Source of the DNA: Gemmatimonadota bacterium
Lineage (GTDB): Bacteria > Gemmatimonadota > Gemmatimonadetes > Gemmatimonadales > GWC2-71-9
Direction of reading: 5' to 3'
Length of the DNA: 64,000 nucleotides
Assembly: GCA_003222195.1 (NCBI GenBank)
Contig: QHVB01000024.1
Coordinates: 1-64,000 of the forward strand
The number at the start of each line of letters is the position of its first letter. Within the stretch, counting starts at the first letter, position 1. Positions 29,833 through 37,926 of this stretch are shown here, one piece after another. The position numbers and the translations under genes were made by a program. The notes under the pieces are model-generated. The model was not told the origin of the DNA. It ran no database searches and worked only from the letters and a program-made list of their open reading frames with translations.

Positions 29833-29880
29833 CAACAACAAAAACGGCCGTGGTTCCGAAATCCTCCGGGGACCACAGCC
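29833..29880 (-). terminator. intrinsic terminator in the sseA leader (attenuator)
   Basis: On the minus strand a 12-bp stem with one mismatch pairs GGCTGTGGTCCC (29880-29869) with GGAACCACGGCC (29857-29846). It is followed at once by GTTTTTGTTGTT. It lies between the sseA promoter and the sseA start and so would end transcription early unless melted. The 3' arm ACGGCCG (29851-29845) is also complementary to the last sense codons of the Cys-rich leader reading frame. Confidence 0.7.
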
Positions 29881-29909
29881 GCGTCACACTCCGAAACTCC
29901 TCGCCTACA

Positions 29910-29963
29910 CTACGGCCGCCTCCCGGGCAAATGGGGCATGGTACAGGGACAGGCCGCGCACAT
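29910..29963 (-). CDS. Cys-rich leader peptide upstream of sseA
   Basis: A 17-residue open reading frame, MCAACPCTMPHLPGRRP, starting at ATG 29963 and ending at TAG 29912-29910. Three of the first seven residues are cysteine (TGC, TGT, TGT). There is no clear Shine-Dalgarno. The predicted transcription start is only about 14 nt upstream, so translation may be near-leaderless. Codons 15-18 contain CGGCCGT, which can pair with the 3' arm of the terminator hairpin 60 nt downstream. A ribosome stalled at the Cys codons would leave that segment free as an antiterminator; one reaching the stop would cover it. This is inferred from sequence logic. Confidence 0.6.
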   Translation of the reverse strand: MCAACPCTMPHLPGRRP

Positions 29964-29983
29964 CGTGTAGACCATTAGCTAAG

Positions 29984-30012
29984 TAGCTAGACAGCTCAGT
30001 AACCGATGTCAA
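29984..30012 (-). promoter_or_regulatory. predicted sigma-70-type promoter of the sseA leader
   Basis: A perfect -35 TTGACA (30012-30007), a 17-nt spacer and a -10 TAGCTA (29989-29984) on the minus strand. The expected start is near 29977. The 312-nt gap 29783-30094 holds this promoter, the leader reading frame, the terminator and a small hairpin. Confidence 0.6.
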
Positions 30013-30094
30013 GCGACGTGACGTTCGCGTTCACCCCGGGTATGAGGCTGTTGCGAATCATGGAATCTGGACAACACTCCCTAAGGAGACGGCA

Positions 30095-30861
30095 ATGAGC
30101 GGAGCGGCGCAAGGCCGCCCGATCCGCGTCGTCCCGATGCGGGGCGGCGGGCTCCTCGTCGCCGCCCCGGCTCCGGTCCTCGCGCCCGCGAAGGCGAAAC
30201 TCACCTATCGGGGTGGGCCGCTCTTGAGCGCCGTCCAAGTCGTCACCGTCTTCTGGGGAGCGGCCTGGGATGAAGCGACGGCAGACGCCACGGCGCACGG
30301 CCTGAACGCCTTCTTTCAATTCGTGGTCACCAGTCCCTACATCGACCAACTCAGCGAATACAACACGCCACAGCAGAAAATCGGCGCGGGGCGCTATGTG
30401 GGAACGGCCCGCGTTACGAACAGTGCGCCCGGCGCCAACGTGACGGACAGCGCGATCCAGGAGCTGCTCCAGGCGGAGGTGGCGCGCAAGGCGCTCCCCG
30501 CGCCGACGGCGAACACCGTCTACTTCGCGTTCTTACCGCCGGGGGTCACGGTAGTGGCCGGGAGCGAGCGCTCCTGCCAGGCGTTCTGCGGCTATCACGA
30601 CCGCTCCGCCGGCGGGCTGTATTACGCGGTCGTGCCGTACCCCAATTGCTCGGGGTGCCTGGGCAACCTGCGGTCGCTCGACGCACTGACGTCCGTCTGC
30701 TCCCACGAGCTCGCGGAGGCGATCACCGATCCGGTGCCCGGCCAGGGGTGGTACGAGACGCCAATGGCGAGATCGGCGACATCTGTGCCTGGCAGAACAA
30801 GACGCTCGGCGCCTACGAGGTACAGCTGCTCTGGTCGAACCGCGCGAAGGCGTGTGTTTGA
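30095..30861 (+). pseudogene. frameshifted secreted protein with SHELAEAITDP motif (EXORDIUM/PHI-1-like?)
   Basis: From ATG 30095 (AAGGAG ribosome site) the frame encodes a conserved-looking protein with VVTVFWGAAWDE, ITDPVPGQGWYE and several cysteine pairs, and the SHELAEAITDP motif, a possible metal site. After TGG TAC the natural continuation DANGEIGDICAWQNKTLGAY lies in the -1 frame and stops at 30861. The original frame instead runs into an Arg/Ser-rich tail to 30892. A single missing base at about 30756 explains it. The motif pattern recalls EXORDIUM/PHI-1-like proteins, but assignment is tentative. A sequencing error is possible. Confidence 0.65.
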
Positions 30862-30885
30862 GCTTCGGTTTATATTCGGTGCCTC

Positions 30886-32796
30886 ATGCTGAACGCGTCG
30901 CAGCTGGCTGCCGCTACCGCGCCTCCGTCCCCGCTCCTCATCATCGCCGGCGCCGGCACCGGCAAGACCAACACCCTCGCCCACCGCGTCGCGCACCTCA
31001 TCACGGCCGGCGCGGATCCGGGTCGCATCCTGCTGCTGACGTTCACGCGACGTGCGGCGGAAATCATGACCCGTCGCGCCGAGCGAATCGTCGGCAAGAA
31101 GACGCGGATGTCGTGGTCGGGAACGTTTCACTCGATTGCCAACAGACTGCTACGGCTGCACGCGAATACGGTGGGATTAGATCCGAGCTTCACCGTCCTC
31201 GATCGTTCGGACTCCGCCGATCTCCTCAACGTCGTCCGCAACGATCTTGGCTTCGCCAGGCTCCCGGCGCGATTCCCCAGGAAAGATACGTGCCTCGCGA
31301 TCTATTCCCACGTCGTGAACACGCGCGGAGCGATCGAGACCACGCTGAAGCAGTCGTTCCCGGCGTACGCCGATTGGGTCGAGCAGCTCAAGGCTCTGTT
31401 TCTGGGCTATGTCGAGGCCAAACAGACGCGAGCGTTACTGGACTACGACGATCTGCTCCTCTACTGGTTCTATCTCGATGGAGAGCTAATTCGTAGGCGA
31501 TTCGATCACGTGCTCGTGGATGAGTATCAGGACACGAATTCGTTGCAAGCCGAAATCGTCTTGAAGCTCGGCACGTCGATCACCGTGGTCGGCGATGACG
31601 CGCAGGCGATCTACGCGTTCCGCGGTGCGACGGTGCGCAACATCCTCGACTTCCCGAGCCACTTCGATCCGCCCGCGACGGTCATCAAACTCGAGCAGAA
31701 CTATCGTTCGACGCAGCCGATTCTCGCCGCCTCGAACGCCGTCATTGGTCTCGCCGCCGAGAGCTACAGGAAGAACCTGTTCTCCGAGCGGCGGTCAGAG
31801 CAGCAGCCGTTGCTCGTGGCCGCGAAAGATGAGCAGGCGCAGGCGGACTATATAGTAGAAAGGGTGCTGGAGCAGCGCGAAGCGGGCATCCTCCTGCACC
31901 ATCAAGCCGTCCTGATGCGCGCCGCGCACCATTCCGATCTCCTCGAAATCGAGCTCGGCAAGCGGAACATCCCGTTTGTGAAGTATGGCGGGCTCAGGTT
32001 TCTCGAAGCGGCGCACGTCAAAGACGTGCTCTGCATTCTGCGTTGGGCAGAGAATGCTCGAGACGATCTCGCCGGATTTCGCGTGCTCCAGCTATTGCCG
32101 GGCATCGGCCCGGCGCACGCACGCCGAATGCTCGATGGAGGGACAGTCCCACCCGGCCTCGCGGAGCTGCTGGATGCATTGCGGCATGCCACGCAGTGGC
32201 CTGGCCAGCTCGGCATGGTGCGCAAATGGTACGAGCCGCATCTCGAGCGACTCTACGAGGGAGCCTCGGTTCGCATCGCCGACCTGGAAACGCTCGAGGG
32301 CCTCGGCCGCAATCACCAGAGCCGCGAGAGCTTCCTCTCCGATCTCACGCTGGATCCCCCCGAAGCGCTCGGCGATCTCGCTGGCGACCCGCTCATCGAT
32401 GAGGATTACCTGATTCTCTCGACTATCCATTCGGCCAAGGGCCAGGAATGGGACGTCGTCTACATCCTGAACGTGGTCGACGGCTGTATTCCCTCGGACA
32501 TGGCGACGGGGAGCAAAGAAGAGATCGAGGAGGAGCGGCGGCTGCTGTACGTCGCGATGACGCGAGCGCGCGATCACCTCTACCTGATCCAACCGCATCG
32601 GTTTTACACGGGGACGAGTCGTCGGAATGGCGATCGACATGTGTATGCGCCGCGGACGCGGTTTTTGCCGGATGCCGTGTTGGAGTCATTCGAACGAGTG
32701 GCGGCGGGGGGCGGCGAGAAAGAGGCGGCGGCGGAGGGCGGCAACAACGGCGCGGGAGTCAACGTCGCGGCGAAGCTCCGGGAGATGTGGTCATAG
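30886..32796 (+). CDS. UvrD/PcrA/Rep-type ATP-dependent DNA helicase
   Basis: A 636-residue superfamily 1A helicase. Motif I is AGAGTGKTNT (Walker A, residues 21-28), motif II VDEYQDTN, motif III GDDAQAIYAFRGA, motif IV QNYRST, motif V TIHSAKGQEWDVVYI and motif VI VAMTRARDHLYL. The protein is slightly shorter than UvrD and lacks the long C-terminal extension; it ends in a Gly-rich tail (AAGGGEKEAAAEGG). Probable roles are repair or replication restart. It begins 24 nt after the frameshifted gene. Its end overlaps the convergent methyltransferase by 6 nt. Confidence 0.93.
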   Translation: MLNASQLAAATAPPSPLLIIAGAGTGKTNTLAHRVAHLITAGADPGRILLLTFTRRAAEIMTRRAERIVGKKTRMSWSGTFHSIANRLLRLHANTVGLDPSFTVLDRSDSADLLNVVRNDLGFARLPARFPRKDTCLAIYSHVVNTRGAIETTLKQSFPAYADWVEQLKALFLGYVEAKQTRALLDYDDLLLYWFYLDGELIRRRFDHVLVDEYQDTNSLQAEIVLKLGTSITVVGDDAQAIYAFRGATVRNILDFPSHFDPPATVIKLEQNYRSTQPILAASNAVIGLAAESYRKNLFSERRSEQQPLLVAAKDEQAQADYIVERVLEQREAGILLHHQAVLMRAAHHSDLLEIELGKRNIPFVKYGGLRFLEAAHVKDVLCILRWAENARDDLAGFRVLQLLPGIGPAHARRMLDGGTVPPGLAELLDALRHATQWPGQLGMVRKWYEPHLERLYEGASVRIADLETLEGLGRNHQSRESFLSDLTLDPPEALGDLAGDPLIDEDYLILSTIHSAKGQEWDVVYILNVVDGCIPSDMATGSKEEIEEERRLLYVAMTRARDHLYLIQPHRFYTGTSRRNGDRHVYAPRTRFLPDAVLESFERVAAGGGEKEAAAEGGNNGAGVNVAAKLREMWS

Positions 32797-33432
32797 CTTT
32801 TTATACACGACGACCTCCCATGCAAATGTTCGCATCTTCTGAAGCACAGTGAATCCCACGGAACGAATCACCGAATCTATCGTGTCGACGGAGTGGACGT
32901 ACGAACGGAACGGGTTTCGCCACAGCCAACGAAACGCGTTCTGGATGCCAACCACGCTTCGCTCCAACCAATGGTCGCGCGGGTAGACCAGGCCGTACAG
33001 CCGGCCACAGCGCTCGGCTGAAAGCCGCACGAGCGGCTCCATTTGCGCGTAGCAGCAGACCACCCGATCCAGTGTGACGATATCGGCCGCAGGAATGCGG
33101 GGCGCGAGGGCGACGAAGTCGCCGACCTGAAAAGTGATACGCTCACTGAGGCCCTGGCGTGCCGCCTCCGCGCCCGCCGCAGCGAGATAGGCTGCCGAGA
33201 CATCGACGCTCGTCGCGGCGCGCGCGCCCGCCTTGAGCAGCGCGAGCTGGATGGCGCCCACGCCGCCGCCGATGTCGAGCACCGTGCGCTGCTCCACGCC
33301 CGCGCGGACCAGCGCGTCGATCAGCGCCCGCGTCGTTGCCGCAGGACCGCCCTCGCGATAGTCTCGGAGGTCTCCGGCCGCGCGCTTCTGATCGAACTGG
33401 CAGACCCACGCCGGGGCGTCACAGCAGCTCAT
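32791..33432 (-). CDS. class I SAM-dependent methyltransferase
   Basis: A 213-residue Rossmann-fold methyltransferase. Motif I is TVLDIGGGVGAIQLALL, the motif II acid is in TSVDVSAAYLAAA and the motif III-like ITFQVGDFVALAP follows, then DIVTLDRVVCCYAQ. Several cysteines occur at the N-terminus (MSCCDAPAWVC). The C-terminal NPFRSYVHSVDTIDSVIRSV segment resembles small-molecule methyltransferases such as the magnesium-protoporphyrin type, without enough to claim a substrate. It lies 10 nt after the kinase gene and is probably the third gene of that operon. Confidence 0.82.
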   Translation of the reverse strand: MSCCDAPAWVCQFDQKRAAGDLRDYREGGPAATTRALIDALVRAGVEQRTVLDIGGGVGAIQLALLKAGARAATSVDVSAAYLAAAGAEAARQGLSERITFQVGDFVALAPRIPAADIVTLDRVVCCYAQMEPLVRLSAERCGRLYGLVYPRDHWLERSVVGIQNAFRWLWRNPFRSYVHSVDTIDSVIRSVGFTVLQKMRTFAWEVVVYKKL

Positions 33433-33442
33433 CGCCGCGCGC

Positions 33443-34864
33443 TCACTCGAGCCCGAGGATCCGCTTCACCGCGAGCTTCAGCTCGCCCGCCGTCACCGGA
33501 TCGCGCCAATGCGGCCCACCGCCGTGATCCGGAGTCCCGAAGAACGTGAGGCGCGCGACCAGCCCCGGATGCTGCGCCTCCACATCGGCCATGAGAGAGT
33601 CCACGACCTCCCGAATTGCCGCTTCGCGTGAGCGAGTATAAATGAGGAAGCGGGTGTGCCGGTCGCGGTCGGCAAAGTAGGTCAGGAATGTCTTCAATCC
33701 CGGCCGCGCATCGCCTGAATCGGACCCCCGGAACGTGGAGTAGTGCATGATGACGAGGTCGGGATGAAACGCCACCATCTCGTCATAGCGGTGCCAACCC
33801 GGCCCCCCCGTCTCCTTCTGCCGCACGATCGGCAGGTCGGCGAGAATGTCGCTGATCACGTCCGCATTGGTGCCGCTCGCCCGGATCGTTTCCTCGTCGT
33901 AGACACGATCGGGGTGCGTCGAGTCCATCATGATGACGAGCGGGCGATACGACGCCCGCCACAAATGCCAACCCCAGCCAGCGAGCGCGAGCACCGCAAC
34001 CGCGGCGAGCGCGACGAAGAAGCGCCGACGGCTCGGCATCCTTGTCGTTGGCGCCGCTGACAGCGCCGCGGCGAACGCGGCGGTCGACGTGAAGCGATCG
34101 GCCGGCAGCTTCGCCAGCGCAGTCGTGACCGCGGCCGCGACACCCGGCGGCACGTCGCCCCGCACCACCTGCAGCCGCGTCGGCGGCTGGCTCAAGAGCT
34201 TGGCGATGATCGCTTGCGCGGTCGGTCCGGTGCGCGGCGGCTCGCCCGCGAGCATCTCATACAGCACCGCGCCCAGCGAGTAGACGTCGCTGCGCGCATC
34301 GAGGTCGTGACGCCCCTCGGCTTGCTCGGGACTCATGTACTCCGGCGCGCCCACCGAGATTCCCGTCCCGGTGAGGCGATCCCCCGCGGCTTCGAGCGCG
34401 AGCGCGATTCCGAAGTCCGCCACCATCGCTTCACCTTCGTGCAACAGAATATTCTCGGGCTTCACGTCGCGATGCACGACGCCCTGGCGGTGCGCGTAGT
34501 CGAGCGCGCCCGCGACCTGTTGTGTGATGCGCACCGCGTCGACGACCGGCAGCTGCTTCTCGCGGTCGAGCCGTGAGCGCAGCGACTCGCCGCGCACGTA
34601 CGGAACGACGTAGAAGAGAAATCCGTCGGCGGCGCCGGAATCGATCAACGTGAGGATGTGGGGGTGGTCGAGGCGGGCGGTAATCGCGATCTCGCGCAGG
34701 AACCGCTCCGCGCCCAACGCGGCCGCGATCTCGGGCCGCAGCACCTTCAGCGCGACGGGCCGATCGTGCTTCTCATCGTGGGCGAGATACACCGTCGCCA
34801 TGCCGCCGCGGCCGAGCTCGCGCTCGATGCGGTACCGGCCAGACAGCGCTGCAGCCAGGCCCAT
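33443..34864 (-). CDS. Ser/Thr protein kinase with extracytoplasmic C-terminal domain of unknown type
   Basis: 473 residues. The PknB-like kinase domain (about 10-265) has GRGGMATVYLA, VALKVLRPE, HRDVKPENI, DFGIAL and GAPEYMSPEQAEG. A short Arg-rich linker and one membrane helix (FFVALAAVAVLALAGWGWHL, about 282-303) lead to a 170-residue C-terminal domain. It contains VIMMDSTHPDRVYDEETIRA, NADVISDILADLPIVRQ and DEMVAFHPDLVIMHYSTF. That domain is Asp/His-rich and looks like a soluble alpha/beta fold, unlike PASTA sensors. It is the middle gene of an unknown/kinase/methyltransferase operon (gaps 11 and 10 nt). Confidence 0.88.
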   Translation of the reverse strand: MGLAAALSGRYRIERELGRGGMATVYLAHDEKHDRPVALKVLRPEIAAALGAERFLREIAITARLDHPHILTLIDSGAADGFLFYVVPYVRGESLRSRLDREKQLPVVDAVRITQQVAGALDYAHRQGVVHRDVKPENILLHEGEAMVADFGIALALEAAGDRLTGTGISVGAPEYMSPEQAEGRHDLDARSDVYSLGAVLYEMLAGEPPRTGPTAQAIIAKLLSQPPTRLQVVRGDVPPGVAAAVTTALAKLPADRFTSTAAFAAALSAAPTTRMPSRRRFFVALAAVAVLALAGWGWHLWRASYRPLVIMMDSTHPDRVYDEETIRASGTNADVISDILADLPIVRQKETGGPGWHRYDEMVAFHPDLVIMHYSTFRGSDSGDARPGLKTFLTYFADRDRHTRFLIYTRSREAAIREVVDSLMADVEAQHPGLVARLTFFGTPDHGGGPHWRDPVTAGELKLAVKRILGLE

Positions 34865-34875
34865 GAGCCGCTAAA

Positions 34876-36333
34876 CTAGCCTCGCTTGCGCCGCTCCGTA
34901 CGTCCCTCCGGCTTCGCCTCTTCGGCGCCGGCGTCACTCTCGGTCGCGACATGAGCGGGGAACAGCTCCGAGCGCAGCCAGACGCCCGGGACCGGCAGGG
35001 TGACGATGAACTCCTGCGACGCCCGAGCCGGCTGCGCGGAGCCGGAGGTCAGTGCGCTGCGCCACTCCGGCGACGTGTGGGCGACGGAGCGGAGCGGGAA
35101 GGCAACATAATTGCCCACGCGGTCCACCACGCTGTTCTCGATCAGATCGGTCAGCGGGTAGCCGCGGGCATCGCGCAGCTTGGCGAGGGCGAAGAACCGT
35201 TCCGCCGGGTCCCCGGCGGCGATGATCGTGGCGGAGTAGTAGGCGAGATGGGCGGAGATGTGCGCGTACACGCGCTGCTCCACCGCCGCCGACACCGCGT
35301 CCGGGCCACGCACCAGGTCGACGTCGGCGCCGAGCGTGCGGTCCAGCAGGTTACGGCGCAGGGCGTGCCCAAAGCGTCGCACCACTTCGCGCGTGGCGAT
35401 GTTCGGCAGCTGGAACGGCACGAGCAGCGCCGGCCGGAAGCGCGGCGTCCGCACGATCACGCGGTGGCGTTCGACCGGCTCGACGAAATGATAGGTGAGC
35501 ACGCCCTCGGACCGCATGTTGCGCAGGGTGCGCAGCGTCGCGCCCGCGGCTTTCTCGCCGTCGAGCTCGGTGACGCCCAGCGCCCGGCGCCGCAGCGCCT
35601 CGCACGTCCGCGCGGTGCGCTCGGCGAGGAGTTTGACGGTGTCGGCGGCGGCGCTCGGCAGGTCGGCGGCGATGCACACATCGAGCGGCATCGCATCCAA
35701 CCCGTCGCCGATCTGGCGCGCGCCGACCATCTTCGCGACGATCTGGAGCGGGCGCTCGCGCGCGTCCGGCGACTTGCGCCAGCGCCCATCCGAGATCGCG
35801 AGCTTCACTTCCTCGCCAGGGCCGAGCGAAATGCTGTACAGCGTGGCGCCTGCCTCGGCGCCGAGCGACTGCCAGACGAGCTCGATCTCGATAAGGACGC
35901 CGTAGCGCACGGACGTGGGGTCGTGACTCGATTGAGAGGTGGTGTCGCGGTCTTTCGGGAGCACCCCGATGCGGGCGAACCGCATCAAGTGGCCGGGCGT
36001 CGTGGCCGGGGATGGCGAGGGCGCAGCAGCCGCTGGCGCGGAGGGCGCCGCAGTCCCTGCTACAGAGATGTCGCGGGGCGCGGTAAGCGGAATCGTGTCG
36101 TCGGGGAGCGAGCGGGCGTCGAACTCGATCGCCTCTTCGTTGCGAAGCCCGACGCGGAGCCGCAGCCGCGGCTGATCGTGCTTCGGGATTCGGACGAGCC
36201 CGTCGCTGTCGCTCACCCAATAACCGCCGGAGCGACCGCCGCTCTCGAGCACGCTAACCGGGACCCCGGGGACTGCCGCCCCCGTGTCCTGATCCACGAT
36301 CCGGAACGTCCAAGAGTCCTGCCAGCCGGTCAT
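34876..36333 (-). CDS. unknown protein with N-terminal carboxypeptidase-regulatory-like domain
   Basis: A 485-residue protein with no signal peptide. Residues about 8-75 resemble a small Ig/CNA-B-like fold (FRIVDQDTGAAVPGVPVSVL; VSDSDGLVRIPKHDQPRLRL). An Ala/Pro/Ser linker follows, then a large domain with LYSISLGPGEEVKLAISDGR, a helical middle (KLLAERTARTCEALRRRA) and AHISAHLAYYSATIIAAGDP. I recognise no family. It sits 11 nt upstream of the kinase gene on the same strand, so it may be a substrate or partner of the kinase. The C-terminus is rich in Glu/Lys/Arg. Confidence 0.6.
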   Translation of the reverse strand: MTGWQDSWTFRIVDQDTGAAVPGVPVSVLESGGRSGGYWVSDSDGLVRIPKHDQPRLRLRVGLRNEEAIEFDARSLPDDTIPLTAPRDISVAGTAAPSAPAAAAPSPSPATTPGHLMRFARIGVLPKDRDTTSQSSHDPTSVRYGVLIEIELVWQSLGAEAGATLYSISLGPGEEVKLAISDGRWRKSPDARERPLQIVAKMVGARQIGDGLDAMPLDVCIAADLPSAAADTVKLLAERTARTCEALRRRALGVTELDGEKAAGATLRTLRNMRSEGVLTYHFVEPVERHRVIVRTPRFRPALLVPFQLPNIATREVVRRFGHALRRNLLDRTLGADVDLVRGPDAVSAAVEQRVYAHISAHLAYYSATIIAAGDPAERFFALAKLRDARGYPLTDLIENSVVDRVGNYVAFPLRSVAHTSPEWRSALTSGSAQPARASQEFIVTLPVPGVWLRSELFPAHVATESDAGAEEAKPEGRTERRKRG

Positions 36334-36585
36334 AGGTAGCCCGCCCGAGATATCCTAGGACCGGGGCAATTTGGGGGCCAGATTACGTAATGCATTGTCT
36401 GGCAGCGAGTTACGTTAGAACGGGGCGTTCCAGTCGGGGGTCGCGGGCTCTCAATGAGCCCGAGCACTGGGGTTGTGCAAGTAGCAGTAGCTGTGCTGCA
36501 TAGGCCCGCCAGGCCGCCACCGGCGAAACAAAGCCATCGAACCGCCCGGTTAGGTTTTTCTCACCTTACCGTCGGAGCGCCCCGC
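36334..36585. other. divergent intergenic region with one hairpin
   Basis: 252 nt between two divergent genes. It contains an AT-rich palindromic TTACGTAA near 36384 and a hairpin GGGCTC-TCAAT-GAGCCC (36445-36461). No gene, tRNA or convincing promoter could be identified. Confidence 0.35.
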
Positions 36586-37014
36586 ATGCGCGCCGCATTC
36601 GGACGTGAATTTTCGATCCATCGAGCCTTCCAGATCGGCGTCATCCTCAAGGGGGTGAACGGCCTGCTCGAGCTGATCGGCGGCATGCTGCTCCTCGTCG
36701 GCCTCTCGCACAATACGGCGCTCGCGCGCCACCTCCCGCCGCAAGACGAGCGGTTCGCCGCGATCTTCTTGTTGTCGCACGGCGTGATCAAGGGCTCGCT
36801 GGTGTACGGGCTACTGCGGGAAAAGCGGTGGGTGTTCCCGTGGGCGATTAGTGTGTTCGCGGGATTTGGCCTCTACCAGCTGTATCGCTACTTCGTCGAG
36901 CCGTCAGCCTGGCTGATCGCGCTGACGGTGCTCGACGTGTTCGTCATTCTGCTGACGTGGGCGGAATGGCGGCGGATCAGAGGTACCGCGCAACCGCCAT
37001 CGCCGCGAGAGTAA
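36586..37014 (+). CDS. DUF2127 family membrane protein
   Basis: A 142-residue protein from ATG 36586, which removes an Arg/Pro-rich extension without family support. Four hydrophobic segments are visible: QIGVILKGVNGLLELIGGML with LLVGL; AAIFLLSHGVIKGSLVYGLL; WAISVFAGFGLYQLYRYF; and LIALTVLDVFVILLTW. The FxxGVxLKGxxGLLE start is typical of DUF2127. Function is unknown. It overlaps the convergent membrane protein gene by 38 nt. Confidence 0.8.
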   Translation: MRAAFGREFSIHRAFQIGVILKGVNGLLELIGGMLLLVGLSHNTALARHLPPQDERFAAIFLLSHGVIKGSLVYGLLREKRWVFPWAISVFAGFGLYQLYRYFVEPSAWLIALTVLDVFVILLTWAEWRRIRGTAQPPSPRE

Positions 37015-37483
37015 AGAGCATCAACCCGGTCACGACCTTCCCGAATACATTGCCGCGCGCCCTGAGCTTCTGCAGCTCGGCCGAGATGGTCGCGCGATCC
37101 GCCGGCCCGCTTGTGGCCAGCGATTCCTGTAACTTCACCGACCGCAGCATCGCCGGTCGCATGACGACGATGCCGATGAGGAAGGCGATCAGCGCTGACG
37201 CACCACCCAATCCGAACGCCTTTCCCATCGCTGTCCGCATCATGGCGTCCATATTGCCGCCGGACAACCGCTGCATCAGCCAAAACCCGGAGATCAGCGT
37301 GATGAGCGCGAAGATGGGCAGGATGATGGGGATGCGCGTGCGCGCCAGCGCGCCCATGACCTTGCCGGCCTCCGGCCCGGCCTCGGCGAGGGCTGGCATC
37401 AGGAAGAACACCTGGAACGCCATCATCCCGACCCACAAGGCACCGAAGAAAACGTGGGAAAAACGCAGCACGATCTGCAGCAT
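36977..37483 (-). CDS. CopD/DUF2269-like four-helix membrane protein
   Basis: A 168-residue protein with four membrane helices: FSHVFFGALWVGMMAFQVFF; IPIILPIFALITLISGFWLM; GASALIAFLIGIVVMRPAML; and VVTGLMLFTLAAMAVARYL. The first-helix His and the Gly-Phe-Trp pattern recall DUF2269/CopD-type heme or copper membrane proteins. It is the last gene of a MarR-controlled operon, 2 nt after the marR stop. Confidence 0.65.
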   Translation of the reverse strand: MLQIVLRFSHVFFGALWVGMMAFQVFFLMPALAEAGPEAGKVMGALARTRIPIILPIFALITLISGFWLMQRLSGGNMDAMMRTAMGKAFGLGGASALIAFLIGIVVMRPAMLRSVKLQESLATSGPADRATISAELQKLRARGNVFGKVVTGLMLFTLAAMAVARYL

Positions 37484-37485
37484 GA

Positions 37486-37926
37486 TCAGTCCCCCATTTG
37501 AGCCGCCGCCGCGACCGCGGCGAGGTCACCTGCCAGGCGTCCCCAGCGGCGCTCACCGAGTTGCTCGCGGAGTCGAGTCTGAGCCCGCTTCCAGGCGTGC
37601 GACGCGGCAACGAGCCGGCGCAGGCCAGTGGGGGTGAGTTCCCAGCGGATCTCCCGCCGGTCCTCTCCCCGCTCGGCCCGAATCCAACCCCTCCGCCCGA
37701 GCGGCGCAAGGGTGCGGGTGAGAGTCGCGCTGTCGAGGGCCAGCAAGTCGCCCAAGGTGCCCTGGGTACTGGGCCCGCTGCGATCCAGCGCCTGGAGCAG
37801 CGTGAACTGCGTCGGATTGAGACCCGACCCGCGCAACTCAAACGCGTAAGCGCTCGTCACCGCGCGCGCGGCGCGCCGGAGACTCGCGCACGCGCACGGG
37901 AGTGGAGGCAGCGCTTCAGCGGCCAC
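37486..37926 (-). CDS. MarR family transcriptional regulator
   Basis: A 146-residue winged-helix regulator. Its MarR core comprises LNPTQFTLLQALDRSGPSTQ, GTLGDLLALDSATLTRTLAP and the wing LGRRGWIRAERGEDRREIRW, followed by LTPTGLRRL. An N-terminal PCACASLRRAARAV helix supports dimerisation. It overlaps the upstream membrane protein gene by 11 nt. A perfect 14-bp palindrome upstream of that first gene is the likely binding site. Confidence 0.88.
   Translation of the reverse strand: MAAEALPPLPCACASLRRAARAVTSAYAFELRGSGLNPTQFTLLQALDRSGPSTQGTLGDLLALDSATLTRTLAPLGRRGWIRAERGEDRREIRWELTPTGLRRLVAASHAWKRAQTRLREQLGERRWGRLAGDLAAVAAAAQMGD

Noticed and set aside
36334-36585. Possible tRNA or structured RNA in the divergent gap
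   Set aside because: I found a simple hairpin and an AT-rich palindrome but no cloverleaf, T-arm or anticodon arrangement.
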